A DNA stretch of 64,000 bases from Flectonema sp. DT1601 (taxonomy: Eukaryota > Euglenozoa > Diplonemea > Diplonemida > Diplonemidae): the NCBI GenBank assembly GCA_964019425.1, contig OZ025812.1, positions 124,001-188,000 of the forward strand, read 5' to 3'. The position numbers and the translations under genes were made by a program. Shown piece by piece: positions 47,120 to 59,511 of this stretch. A model generated the notes under the pieces. The model searched no databases and had not been told where the DNA came from. It saw nothing but the letters and a program-made list of their open reading frames with translations. Every line of letters begins with the position of its first letter. Position 1 is the first letter of the stretch.

Positions 47120-49006
47120 CGTTAATAGATTTTTTTATATCATTCCTACCAAGACTGCTCCAATATATATTCGTTAATTATGCCGAACATGTTTCGGGAC
47201 TTATAAATATGGTACACGACTACAACAGGTCTACATGACTTGATCATAAAAAGTAGTCAATTACCATAACTGTTTACAGTAGGCTACTGGATCTCTAGGG
47301 TGACTACCTAACTGACTTTGCAAAAAACAAAGACAAGCAGTTCATCCATTTGGTTTCGTTTTTTTTTTTTCAAATTGTAAAGAAAAGAAAACAACACGAG
47401 GGAGAACATTAACTTGTCACTACACAAATGGTAGTGGACTTGTGTTCTTTATGTCTCTCGGTTTATTTCTTTTTTTTTTCCCCGTTCCCTAATCAACACA
47501 TCTGAGGCCTTAAGCATCCAGCAGAGGAGGTAATTGTTGAAGAGCACCACAGAATAGTTAAGTTGGAAGAAAAAGGTCACCTGCACTTTAAAAATAATAT
47601 CAAAAAACTAATCACCTACTTCAGATGTAACTCTTTTGAAAATAAAGAGGCTAAATAGTGGTAAACTGGAAAGTAATTTTATTTTTTATGTTTTTTTTTT
47701 AATTTTTCGCAGTGATTTTTTTAAAGGGAATACTTTGTTGTTTAATCTGAAGAGCTGAAGGTGATCTGCGTTGTTTTCTTTGATTGGTTTTATCTTCACA
47801 GTTCCCGCAGTCACTAATACAATACTAGTTTAGTACAGCAGAAAAGACTTTTTTTTAAAAAGAGAAAAACAGAAAACACACCTTTAGACTCATAGTGAGT
47901 GATTATGAACATACAAACTCACCCTTTTTGTAAAAAATCATCTACTCGACCTTTTTTTTTTCTCGGGGAAGAACAAAAAAAACTCTTTCAGAAAGAACGC
48001 TTTATACAAGGGGTAAAGGGAGAAAAAAAATCGTGCTATAAAAAAGAAAAAATAAGAAGATTATCCGCGTCCCACGAAATCCAAGAGTAGGGGTAGAAAG
48101 ACCAGACTATGGGTTTTTTTTTTTTTTTTTTTTCTTATTGCAGATTCTTCGTGCCAAATGGGGTTTTTTCGGGACTTGGGGAAAAAAGGGTTAGAAAAAT
48201 CAGAAGATGAGGTTACGAGAAGAAAAATGCAGAGCTTTTGCCTCTACTGAGATTTTTTGGAGGGTGTAGGTCATCTCAAACACATATTGATATGCCACAA
48301 GTTTCCTTTTTTTTTTTCCTTGATATAAAAAACTCTCTTTAATCAGACTGACTCACCTATACTAAAAACACTATAATATCAAGCGCTGCCCTGTTTAATA
48401 AGCTGCTGCAATCAATACAATGATGATTATTTTAGAGCAGGTGATGCAGATGCAGTAATACAATTACTTCCTTATCCGTGTCGGTATATTATCATTCCAT
48501 CACAGGACGATAATGATCACTGTGGTGTAGAATAATGATTTCCTATTGTTTGATAAACAATAGGAAAAAAAACCCAATTTTTTTTATTTTTTAAAAATCC
48601 CCAATATGCATGACTCTTACTACCTGAACAGCTAGTGAGCATGCGACTGACCCAGAGGGTCGTTCCCTCCCTTGCAATAGGAATCAAAAATATCCAGGGA
48701 CGCAACACAGAGGGTACAGGGTAGTTACGTAGCTAGCGCGTCTCCATTGGAGTGATACCTGTCGATTGCGGTGGGAGTTCAGAAGATTTTTTTTCCCCTT
48801 ATTTTTTTTTTTTGTTGCCTTTTTTTTTTTTTTTTTTTTTTTTTCGTGTTAAAAAAGAAAAACTACGCGGTAGCAATGTTTCCCAAATCTCTCAAGGATA
48901 ATTAAGAGAGATGTTCGTACCTTTTTTTTGTTTTTCTTTGTTTTTTTTCGTCTGTTTTATTTTTTTTTTCTTCTCTTTTTTTTTTTTTCTTTTTTCGTTC
49001 TCCGAA

Positions 49007-49090
49007 CGGGGTGAGGACGGTGAGCATGATGAACCGGGGTGAGGACGGTGAGCATGATGAACCGGGGTGAGGACGGTGAGCATGATGAAC
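49007..49090. repeat. 28-bp tandem repeat, three perfect copies
   Basis: Unit CGGGGTGAGGACGGTGAGCA plus TGATGAAC, at 49007, 49035 and 49063. Its GC content is much higher than the surrounding DNA. Confidence 0.95.
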
Positions 49091-49806
49091 CGGACTACAA
49101 AAAAAAAGACTGGTGGGGAAAATGGAGCGGGATACGGTAGAAGTAAAAAAGGGGGAAAAAAAAAAACAATTTCGCCAAACTAAAATACAACCAGGAAAAG
49201 AGCTCACTCTTGTCATCTGGCGCGTTAAGGAAATGAAAGCGGCAAGGATGACTAGCGGCGGAGGTACGTATACCTCAACACAGCGTCAGATGACACTCAG
49301 AAAGCTAACGAAGTACTAGGTCATCACTATAAACAAAACTATCAGTTCAGTCGTCTAAAACCAAACGCCGAAATGGAAATGATTTATAAACGATAAAAAC
49401 TTGTCTTCGCAAAACTTCGCAGAACGGCAGCCACATGACTAACAGGGAGCGATGGTTCTTTTCTTTTTTGATGTTTAACTTCAGGAATGGGGGGGCAAAC
49501 ATGAAAATAGTTTTGTCAGGGGGAAAGGGATGGACACCTTCTTTCAGTTTCCTTATTTAGCTTTTTTTTTTATTTTTTACCACCTCTGACACCTTTAGAA
49601 TATTTATTCTCAGTAGTCAGACTATAGCCACAATTATTATACAACATGAATCTTTTAAACACGTTCATTGACATGTCTTAAGAGAATTCATCACTGATGT
49701 GGTCTCCCTTCAATTCCGCTAAGAGATCTGGAAAACTTGGTTTTTCAGGAAAAAAAAAAGAGAAAAAAAAAAAGAAGGGGGGGAAAAAGAAGAGAAAAAA
49801 AAAACC

Positions 49807-49842
49807 AACAAGGAACAATACCACAGGGTATTGTTCCTTGTT
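49807..49842. repeat. 16-bp perfect inverted repeat within A-rich/T-rich arms
   Basis: AACAAGGAACAATACC, loop ACAG, GGTATTGTTCCTTGTT. To the left (49750-49804) lies purine-rich DNA with A runs and to the right (49844-49917) pyrimidine-rich DNA with T runs, so the whole region of about 170 bp could fold back on itself. Confidence 0.9.
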
Positions 49843-49886
49843 AGTTTTTTTTTTTTTTTTTTTTTTTCTTCCCTCTCTTTTTTTAA

Positions 49887-49917
<31 letters not shown>

Positions 49918-52280
49918 CATCTAATTCTTCCTTACCATGACTAAGGTCATTGCTAACCCGAAAATTCATAAAAATGGCAGAGGGAAGAAATTAGAATGCG
50001 CATTGTACGCGTAGAATATCAACCAGGTTTGTTATGACATTAGGTTTACGAAGTGCAATGAAAGGATAATCCCTTGCAGTGTACATCGAGAGGAAGAAGG
50101 GTTGGTAAGGTAAGAAAACCAAGCTGGTTATTTCATGATGATGCCAGGAAGCTCTATGCTTCCGTGCAGTTGAAGAGATGCCTATTCTGATTTCGTCTCG
50201 TAGGAAACAAAAATCAGATGCAAACACTAACAGTAATGTAAGTGTTAGTTAAAAGTCTGCTTACAATACAGTTTTTTTTATGTTTTTTTTTTTTTTTTTT
50301 TTTTTCGTTTTCTCAATAAGCAAGTTTCCCGATGAAACTTGCTAATATCTCTCTCTATGTGCCTCGCAAAGAAGGCAGCAAGGATCTAAACATGTGAGGC
50401 TACACTACAAGAGGGAATATTTAAAAAAAAAAAAAAAATGGAAAAATGGAAAATAGTATTATTTACGCTGTTACCAATTTTTTTTCTTTAAAAAGTCGAT
50501 CGCGGGAAGTTTCGAAGTCGCAAGAAAATAAATGACCAAGAAATAGAGTGGTCAACAAGAACCCCCTTTTTGTTTTCTTCTATATTCATTTTTTTATTTC
50601 AAAAAAAGAAATCACAAATCACGCGTGTTGCTTCTCACGTTGTTTTTTGTTATTTTATTTTTTTATTTATTTCTTTTTTTTCATGACAACAACAATTTGT
50701 TCCCACATATCCGGTACTACGATTTCCCTCAATTATTATTATTATTATTTTTTTTTTTTTAAATCTCTCCCTTATGTGTTGTGCTTACTCCATAACATGA
50801 TAGAATATCACTTTTGTTTCTCCTATACTATAAAATGGCTATGTCAAACAATGAATGACAACACTGAAAGCTCATTTGAACGATGAAAGGTTTAAAAATC
50901 AACTTTTAAAAGAAATGTAATCCCATCGTTCGTTAAATTAAATTATCATCATCTTCCAAAAACAAAGAAAATAAAAGAAAAATAAAAGTAATCTCCCTTT
51001 TCTGAGCCATATGATAATCATTAATAACAGTTCGACATAGCACACGATGCTATAAATTTCTTGTACTCATGAAACACGGGGGGAGGGTAATGAAATAGTG
51101 GAGGGGGTTGAAGAGGAGGGGGTGAATATAAAAAAAAAAAAAAATATCTGATCAGTCGCAACTCAACATGAAAAACAATCTAGACTCATGTAGTGATGTT
51201 ATCATTTTTTTTTTTTTTTTTTTTTCCCCTTCTTGCTAAGAAAATTCGCTTGCTCCAACTTGCAAGAGGTCATCACTGCACTCAGTCACGACAAATCAGA
51301 GATAGTGGGCGAGAGGCTAGGTCACATTATAAAGAAGAATAAAAATAAAGGGAAAGATTAACTTGCAATGTACTTGTTCAGGGGAAAATTGTCTCTTTTT
51401 AGAAAATTATTTTTTTTATCTTTTTTTTTTTTTTTTAAAAATTTATATGCGAATATTTCACGCAAAAAAAATAATACAAAAAAAACTAAAAAGAAATGAG
51501 GAATTTACTATCGTACATGAATTTGACGCGTTTTTTTTTTTTTTTTTTTTTTTGAAAGACTCAAAAAATGCGGGAGAAAAGAGAGAAAATATATTCGATA
51601 GAAGTGATGCTTTTTCTTTTTTTTTCGCCGTTCATAAACCTCCTCCCACCATTACGGAGAGAGGAATGGGTAAAGTCTCACAGAGAGGGAGGCAGGCAAT
51701 AGTCAGTCGGTTTGGACACTAATACACTTCCTGTAAAGACACTCTCAGAGACAAACCATCCGGAACCTGCAGCAGCGAAAGACAACTTTTTTTTTTTTTT
51801 TCCTTACTGAATACCGTAAAGGGAATCTCCCTTTTCAGCGAACAGCGAAAAAAAAAAAAAAAAAAAAAAAGTTTTCCGTTACTGAATAGCGAAAAATCTA
51901 AAAAAAAGAAATAAGCTCAATGACACCTATCCTTGTTGAAGTTGAACTACCGTTTGAGGACAGACGATATCCAATTCTCTCTTGTTAGGTTGTATAAAAC
52001 TATCAGTTAATAACAAGGTGAGAGGGAGAGGGGAAAAATCAATATTTCCAACATTTCACCCCACAGAAAAGGGAATCCCATCACACTCAGTTTATACTAC
52101 AGCGGCAGGTCGTCTTTAGACCTGCCGAAAAAAAGGCTGCTGGACCATCTCCAGGGTAGTTGTTGTTGTTGTTCGATCAACTGCCTCGCAGTTTATTTTG
52201 ACTGAGTGGGATATCTGAGTGAAGACTACGAGTTCCCCATTATTTCATTAAAAAAAGAATTAGCTGAGCGGAAAACAATA

Positions 52281-53152
52281 TCACGCTTCCACCGCTGCTT
52301 GCAGAGACAACTTATTAAGACCGACAATCATATCTTCTGCTTCTGATCTGGCGAAGTCTTGGCTGAAGTCATCCAAACCCAGTAGTTGGCGTCTGTTATT
52401 ATTTATTAGTTAGGTTGCGCAGTCAGGATGTGAATAAACAGAGTCGGAAATAATAATAATAAAAAACATACTTTGGTTTGTGACCAAGCTGAGCAGCAAA
52501 GGTTTCCAAAGATAATACAAATCCAATATTCGGGTTAATAATTGAACGACAGCAACGTACGAAATCAAAAGCTTCATCAAGTTGAAGGTTCTGAGACTGC
52601 ATGAGATACGCAATGACGAGAGTTGCTGATCTACTAATTCCACGACGACAGTGAACAAGCACTCGCTTGTTTTCTTTTCTAGCAGTGTCAATAAATTGAT
52701 AAGCCTTGTGAAAGACTGACGCGATTGCTTCATCAGCGTGATCTACCAAATCCAACTTTAAGTACGTTGGCCACATCTCTCCATCTGTATCAGAGTCGGA
52801 TGAGTTGCTTGAATCCGCTGATTCACATTCCTTCGCAGTATTTAATATGTAACTAATGTTGTTACGTTTTAGTAAAGATTTATCTAAAGCATCTGAGTAG
52901 CTTCCTAAGTACAACCACTGCGTGATCATACTTAGAGAATCACCACATCTCTTACCAGACACTTCAGGGATGCATTCCCCTTCTAACAGTTTTTGAACTG
53001 GTTGTTTGTGTCCCTGTGTTGTGTTTTGTTGTGTTATAACACATAAAACAGATTCAACAAAACAAAACAAAACAAAAACTACGTACCTCAACAACACTCG
53101 TGTTTAAAGGAGCGAGTGGAGGCTTTCGCCTCATGGGTCTGCCACCAGTCAT
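52281..53152 (-). CDS. Dual-specificity protein phosphatase, three exons
   Basis: 239 aa from exons 53087-53152, 52472-53013 and 52281-52392. Introns 53014-53086 (GTACGT...ACACAG, 73 nt) and 52393-52471 (GTATGT...TAACAG, 79 nt, with TAACTAAT branch-like sequence) keep the frame: 720 nt, 240 codons. The protein opens MTGGRPMRRKPPLAPL. It then shows the DUSP fold: ITQWLYLGSYSDAL, the general-acid Asp in LDLVDHADEA, and the active site VLVHCRRGISRSATL (HCX5R intact), and RSIINPNIGFVLSLETF. It removes phosphate from Tyr and Ser/Thr, often on MAP kinases. An acidic Ser insert (ADSSNSSDSDTDGE) lies before the catalytic loop. The unspliced frame gives a misleading hydrophobic N-terminus from intron 1. 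Confidence 0.9.
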
Positions 53153-53541
53153 TTGATTTTTTTATAAAGAGTTTGTTTTTTTTGATTAAATTGATAGTTT
53201 TTTTTTCTTGCTTTTTTTTTTTTTTTTTGGGAATCGACGACTTTATTCAAGAAAGGGGAATGTGACCTAGTTTTTATAAATTTAAAAAAAAGGGGGAAGA
53301 AGAAAAAAACTAAACAGATAACTTACGCAAAGGGGAAAAAGGGTAGTTCTTTTTTTATAACAAGATTTATGAAGGATAATGTGTGTGTTTTTTATGTTTT
53401 TTATGTTTTTTTTGTTTGTTTGTTTTTTCTAACAGTATATTGCTGCAGAGGGGGGAGCCCTACTGGCAGATTGAGGTAGCGTATCCATTTGACATTATGT
53501 AGTATATGTTGTTATATATGATAAGGTTAACTGCGGTTTCT

Positions 53542-53575
<34 letters not shown>

Positions 53576-54177
53576 CCTAAATTCAAATCACCACTCAAGA
53601 GAAAACAACAACTACATACATATACTTCAAAATTAAAGTTAGATTAATCGGTTTTTCTTAAGTGAAGCCGCGAAAGCGGTGAGATGTTTTTTTTTGAGGT
53701 ATGTGGTTCTTTCCTGAAGGGAGGAGGAATAAAATTATATTTTTCCAAATCACTTAAAACACCCTATGACGGCTTCCTGGATACAAAGCTGTGAACGTAA
53801 AGGTATTTAACATTATGATTAAGAGGTCAACACGTATAAAACTGTCATCTATAAGCATATTTGTGGGAACGTATTTCTATGTTTCATTCCTATAGGCTGT
53901 TTTCTCGCAGGCTGCCTGCGGGGTTTTGCCTTATAAAAACTAAAGGCAAAAAAAAAAGAACAAAATAAAAATAAAAATAAAAACTATCATCCGTTGAGGA
54001 AAAAAAAAAAAGTGAAAAAAAAAACAAAACTAAAAGAATCTATGAATACATTTACTTAAGAAACAAAAGGTCAAAGAAGCTCGAATTGAACTGACTTGCG
54101 TTGGTCACAATCATGACCAGTGAAACTAGCTACTGACAGCTAGAAAAAGTTGTAAGTTATTAGTTGATGTGGGGATG
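53153..54177. other. Intergenic stretch, homopolymer-rich
   Basis: About 1 kb. It has a T run of about 34 bases near 53542-53575, and A-rich sequence at 53940-54035. No gene seen. Confidence 0.5.
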
Positions 54178-55272
54178 CTACTGTCCAAGGTCTTGTTGCT
54201 GTCTTCGTAGAAAACGCTGCTGTCGTTCGTCTTGAAGTTTCCTTTCATACAACGCCTGTCTCTCAGAACGACGATCATCAGCAATTCGACGAGCTTCCTG
54301 ATGAGTATCTTCATAATGATTATGTTCTGAATGAATTGGAGGTGGTGGTGGTATCTCGTGAGATGGGAAGTCTGGAAGACTGGGCGACACAGTTCCAGCT
54401 GGAGACGGATTGTGTTGCTTTTCAAGTCGACGTTGCTGCAACTGTTGTCGAATTCTTTCACGACGTTGTTTTCTATCAAGTTCTTCATCAGACTTAACAG
54501 AGCTACCACCACCACCATCACCTCCACCACCACCACCACCATCACCTAAAGCATGACTATAACTACTAACATGGTGTTGGTGATGAGATCTGAAAGGACC
54601 GGCCGATGCACCTCCCCCAGTGCCGCCTGCAACGACAGGTGAACTCGACCCACTGATACTCGCAACTCTTTGATATGTGGTTACTGGTGTTGGTGACGCT
54701 TCTCTTGCTTCCTTTGTTGGAATAACAACACCTCGTGTTCTGAGTTGTACTAATTTATGAAGGGCGTTCCTTTTTCCTTTATTCAGTATTAGCGATACCT
54801 CTGTTGGTGCGACTGCTCCACAGAAAAGACGAATTCCTGACTGCTGTGGATTATGTTGTTCCCATACAACTGATTTCTTAATTTCAGTAAAAGGGAGAGA
54901 GATAAGATGACGTTGATTATGACAAGTTAGAATGTGAATATTATTTCCTTCAATTCTAACTAAGACGGGTGTCTTTGAAGAATACGGTGTTCTACCACCT
55001 CTGTAGCCGTACAGCTCACTTTCTTCAGAAACAACAGCACCGCCAGAACCTATTTTATGAAGTAACGGAGGTGATACGATTTCGTGAATTCTAATTCCAC
55101 CTCCAATTCCCATTTGAAGAATATCAAAACTGTTCATTTCTTCCTGTGTAAACAGTCCGCTTCCTGATATGGATGCTCTCGGTGAAGGCGCTCGATGTTC
55201 ACTTGCCGCTCTAACCCTTGGTTGACTTCCTACTCTTCTCTCAACACTTCGACCACGATGCCATGCGCTCAT
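54178..55272 (-). CDS. Uncharacterised protein, PH-like core and basic coiled-coil tail
   Basis: 364 aa, no family assigned. The N-terminus is Arg/Ser-rich and disordered (MSAWHRGRSVERRVGSQ). Residues about 55-180 are beta-rich with one helix (GGIRIHEIVSPPLLHKIG, VLVRIEGNNIHILTCHN, HLISLPFTEIKKSVVWEQ, EVSLILNKGKRNALHKLVQL), resembling a PH/PTB-like fold; this is by eye only. A Gly/Ser/His linker follows, then a basic coiled coil (RKQRRERIRQQLQQRRLEKQ) and a second one at the C-terminus (RRSERQALYERKLQDERQQ). No signal or membrane span. Possibly a membrane- or cytoskeleton-linked adaptor. The ATG at 55272 is the first in frame. Confidence 0.75.
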   Translation of the reverse strand: MSAWHRGRSVERRVGSQPRVRAASEHRAPSPRASISGSGLFTQEEMNSFDILQMGIGGGIRIHEIVSPPLLHKIGSGGAVVSEESELYGYRGGRTPYSSKTPVLVRIEGNNIHILTCHNQRHLISLPFTEIKKSVVWEQHNPQQSGIRLFCGAVAPTEVSLILNKGKRNALHKLVQLRTRGVVIPTKEAREASPTPVTTYQRVASISGSSSPVVAGGTGGGASAGPFRSHHQHHVSSYSHALGDGGGGGGGDGGGGSSVKSDEELDRKQRRERIRQQLQQRRLEKQHNPSPAGTVSPSLPDFPSHEIPPPPPIHSEHNHYEDTHQEARRIADDRRSERQALYERKLQDERQQRFLRRQQQDLGQ

Positions 55273-56240
55273 ATTTAATCAGTTACTCTGAGTTTTGAGT
55301 TAAATAGTGTTTTCAGGAGAGAGAAGGTTTATTGTGTCTTAAAAACTACCTGCGATCATAATGTTATAAGTCGAAGGAGGACCGTTTCATTCGTTTTATG
55401 TTATGTTACATTTTTCATCATAAAAATACTGAAAAGACTAAAAAATGAAATGAATTTTAGTATTTTTTTTTTTTTTTTGGTTTTTTTTTTGTAACAGAAA
55501 AAAAAGAAAGAAACTTACTTCTCTATTTTTTTTTTTGTTTTTTTTTTTGCCAAGCGACAGAAAAACACTAAAATATTAAATTAAAAAAACATCCCCCGAG
55601 AAAAAATTCTTGTATAACTTTTGCAAAAAAAAAAAAAAAACAACAACAACAACAAAAACGTAACAAAAACTAAACTATAAATACTTTTTTTTTCTTTTTT
55701 TTTTTGAGGGGAAAAGGGGATTTGGTTGATAGTCACAAAACAATCGGCACATCCTGCTCTCTGATAGATACGTACAACCTGGATGGCTGTCAAAGTGCAC
55801 AGCAAATAAATTTATCGAAATAGCTGAGATGATTAGTCTCCCTCTCCTTAACACTAATAAGTGAAAGGGCTGATTACTATTTCCACAGTAAAGGTTTACT
55901 TATGTAACCTTCCTTCACGTTCTGTGTTTCAAGAAGTAAACAATAGCCATAATAATAACAGGGGTGGTATTCCCAATCCATTCTCTGGCCCAGATTAGTC
56001 ACAGACGAAGGACAGACAACTGTCTTGACAAGAAAGAAAGTTAATTATTCAATACGTGCAGTTGGTAGAAAGAAAAAAGGGCCAGAAAAGAAGAAAAAAA
56101 ATCTTCGTTTTCAACGAAGAAAACAGAAGAATGGAAAGACGCAAAAGTAAACCAAAGAGAAACTTACGAGTGGGAGCCAGATGTACCATTTTTTTTGATG
56201 AAAAAAAGGACTTTGCTTTTTTTTTTTTTTTTAAATAATT
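55273..56240. other. Intergenic stretch
   Basis: About 970 bp with T runs near 55465-55550 and 55685-55705. A 74-codon minus frame (55581-55805) is mostly low complexity. No gene supported. Confidence 0.5.
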
Positions 56241-58170
56241 TTAGTCTGCAATTTCCTCTATCGCACCTGTTTTTTTATAAAGAGAAGCAGCAGTACGATC
56301 CTTGTTGATAATTGGATTATCAGTCAGAAGAGGTTTCTTTGGTGCGAACAGTGAATTCTTTAGGCTGATGACGTGATGATCACGGAACTTCTTAAGTTTG
56401 TGATAATCATCTTTACAATTATTACACAAGATACCACATATACCACAAGTTACTGCAGCAGGTGAAAGAGAACATTCTTCACAAATTACATCAGGTCGTT
56501 CAGTATCGTGCCCTCCATGATCACCGTGACCATGACCGTGAGGGTCCTTAAAAGGTAAGATACCTTCATCAGATACTAACATTTGACGATGGTCTCCGTG
56601 ACCATGTCCGTGACCATGACCATGCTTCTCTTCATCATAATGATCCAATCCAAGAATGTTCCCATCGTCAGCTACCAAGAACACTGCTGGTTCAGAAGCC
56701 ATTCTTTCTCTCAGTAGTCTTCTTCTGTATTTTCCACAATTCTCATCAGCCTCTTGAATTCTGTGCAAAGTCTCTTCACCTAAAAACATTCCAAGTGAAG
56801 ACAAAATAGTAAACTTTGGTAACAAGTTCGGAATCATAATAATAAATACAAAAAAAGATGGGAAGAAACACAACAAAATGAGTGCCACTCCATATGATAT
56901 CTGATACAGTCGGTAAGTGAAGTTAACTGCGCAGTTAGCGAGGTAAAAGACCTGTTTTATTATTATTATTTTGAGAACAATTCAAGTCTCCGAGATTACA
57001 ATAATAAAAAATTGTCACTCATACCTGATACACAAGCATAGTTTGCATCATGAGTCTCATCCACTGTGGAGACCACCAAAACAAGTCATTCTGTTTGAAT
57101 GTGTCTTTCTCTTTTTTATCTGGCATGTGTTCAGGATCGTTGGCGTATTGACGCATTTCTTGAACCCAATTAGTGAACGTGTGGAACTCTTTGCGGACTT
57201 TGAAATAAGTGACGATGAGGACGAGTAGAGGACCGAAACCAACAAACAGAACCCAAAGACCGATGGTTGCCAAATCATTAGTCGAAATCTTCAAAGTAAT
57301 CCAGGTAACAATCGCAGCAAGAGTACACAACACTGAGAGTAATCCCCAAGTCTTCCATTCTAAGTCTAAGAAAGAAAGTAAAACAGTTCTTTGTTTCTTC
57401 TTCATGTATCTTGAAAAACTAATGTGACGCTGTTCCATTGGAAGATTCTGCCTGTAATAGATTAAACAAGCAAGCATTCTCTGACTATCTGGAACCTGCT
57501 TTAGCCGTTGTTGAAGAAAGGCTGACTTCGACTCCAGAGTCAGGGATGGCTCATTTTCGATCTCCGTTACTTGAAATTCGAATCTTGACCAAGCCTATTT
57601 TTTTTTTTTTTTTTTTTTTTTAAATTTCAATGAATTCATAATAGTAAATAAAACAAACAGCCGTCCATCTCACTAATTAACATACCTTCCAAGAAGAGTC
57701 AATGAAAAAGAAAAGAGATCCAATGAGACCAATGAAAAACAAAGCCATGACGAAAATAACGAAATGGACAAAATGAAAAAGCGCAGCCTCAAAATACCTG
57801 TTTTTTAATAATGTTATATTAGGGAAGTAATTTGATAACTGAATTATCAAAGCATAAAAAGTACATACGCGGTACCACCCAAGTTCTCAAATACGGTGAG
57901 CAAGGCAGAAATACCACCCAGAATCATGACTTCAGAGTAAACGTGGTGGACAATATTCTTACCTGAATGGGTAGTGACGGATCTGTCTACATACGCGACG
58001 ATCCATTCATAAATAATTGTGATCGCGAAAACAGTGAAATACATCGCCATTACTTCGAACGGTTTCTTATCGACATAGTCTCCCAATTTGAAAATACTCT
58101 TACCACCCGCAGCTTCAACTGTTGGAAATACAGTCAATAGAATCACCAAAATAGCTTTCACGTCAATCAT
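56241..58170 (-). CDS. MLO-like seven-helix membrane protein with His-rich linker and B-box, four exons
   Basis: 564 aa. Exons 57869-58170, 57686-57797, 57025-57594 and 56241-56951 join in frame (1695 nt); introns of 71-91 nt start GTATGT or GTATGA and end CAG or TAG. Signal-like start MIDVKAILVILLTVF, then MLO landmarks: FAITIIYEWIVAYVD, EVMILGGISALLTVFEN, HFVHFVIFVMALFFIGL, SSWKAWSRFE, FSRYMKKKQRTVLL, QNDLFWWSPQWMRLMM and VFYLANCAVNF, each matching the order of plant MLO (SVEETPTWA helix, HIFIFVLA, WKxWE, F.FxxYI, DDLFWF). The cytosolic tail has HGHGHGHGDH and HGHGHGDHGGHD runs and a B-box zinc finger (CEECSLSPAAVTCGICGILC, then CKDDYHKL and HHVISL). Plant MLO proteins are calcium-related channels or scaffolds. 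The B-box fusion is unusual. Confidence 0.85.
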
Positions 58171-59479
58171 TTTTTTTGCCGAGTGTATTGTGGTGTGGTT
58201 TTTTGTCTTTTTTAGTTTCCCCCCACTGAAAAATAAAATTTTTTTTTTTTAGCAGTAAGCATAATTTCTGTAAATCAGCACCTTGCAAAAATAGTTTGCA
58301 GAAAATCATAACCATTACATTACTATTTAATAATTTTTTTTTTTTTTAATTTTATTCTATTTTTTTTTTTTTTTTTTTTTTCAAAAATACCAAATTCAGT
58401 TATGCTGAATGTGGTATCATACTTAGATACGAAGTTATTAAACAAAGCCTTTCATCTTTTGATTTTTTTTTTTTTTTTTTTGATTTCTTTTTAAATTATA
58501 AGAGACAGTTGTCAGACGCATCGACGACCCTCATTGATTAGATTGCCTCTTCCGATTTATTTACTTTAAAGCCATACAAAAAAAAAAAAGAAAAATGGAA
58601 TTTCAAGATCAACTTATGAGCTTATTAAGAAATATTCACTTTCAAGGAATCCCTTTTTTTTTCTTTTTTTCGAGTAGTTTAGTTTAGTTATCAAAATACA
58701 AACTGATGACTACGAGGGGTCTGGGTAGCCCGCATCAGTAAGGACCCAATCGCGAAGATTGTAGTTTCATAGTATTGGCTGGAAGTGATCGACTTCCAGC
58801 CTCCATCTTGTCCAGAGTAAAAGTGCTGACAGTTGCTACGATGAATAAAAATAATCAAATCAATAAATCGTAAAAGACGTCAAACGAATAATGGTTTTGA
58901 GGACATCCCTTGGCTGTCCTACTCACCACGCGTGTATAAAATAGGTCGACGCTCAAAGAAGCATCTTTCCCAACAAGGAAGTTTTATATTAATCCCGCCT
59001 CAAGATCTAACTACAAAAAAAAAAAAAAAATCATCATCAGATTTGAGGTGGATGTCAAAAAGTATGGTACCATTCTGGTCAAACGGTAAACTGTGGGCAT
59101 GTACAACTCTATTAAAAAAAATTGACTCATCAGGATATTCATTTTTTTTTTTTTTGATAACATGCGAATAAAACATTTTTTTTTTTTAAAAAAAAAAATT
59201 AACAAAAATAAACGAAACCAGAATTGAAGAAGCAACGTGAGAGAGAATACATGAAAAAAAAAAAAAAAAAAAATAGGAAAATCCTCCGATACTCCCCCAA
59301 ATCCGTGTCCTCCGACTAGCGACTGATACACGTAATCGTTGGGTTCTTAAGTTCTCGGGATTGGTTTCTTGCTAATATAAACTGATGACCAATCACACTT
59401 CCCGACCTTCTAGAAAACTTCGGTGTGGGGCAGGTTTTTCTTTTTGGAGAGAAAAAACAAGTTGGCACCCAACAGCGGG

Positions 59480-59511
<32 letters not shown>

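Larger units (their letters stand above)
46718..52280. other. 5.5-kb gene desert rich in homopolymers
   Basis: No supportable gene on either strand. It has many A or T runs of 15-30 bases (for example 47090-47119, 48821-48844, 49847-49867, 49890-49917, 51207-51225, 51847-51870), a 28-bp triplicate (49007-49090) and a fold-back repeat (49807-49842). The short frames consist mainly of Phe, Lys, Leu and Ser codons from these runs. Confidence 0.6.

Noticed and set aside
52984-53097. Hydrophobic N-terminus of the phosphatase in the unspliced frame
   Set aside because: It is the translation of a GTACGT...ACACAG intron; splicing joins an upstream exon in frame.
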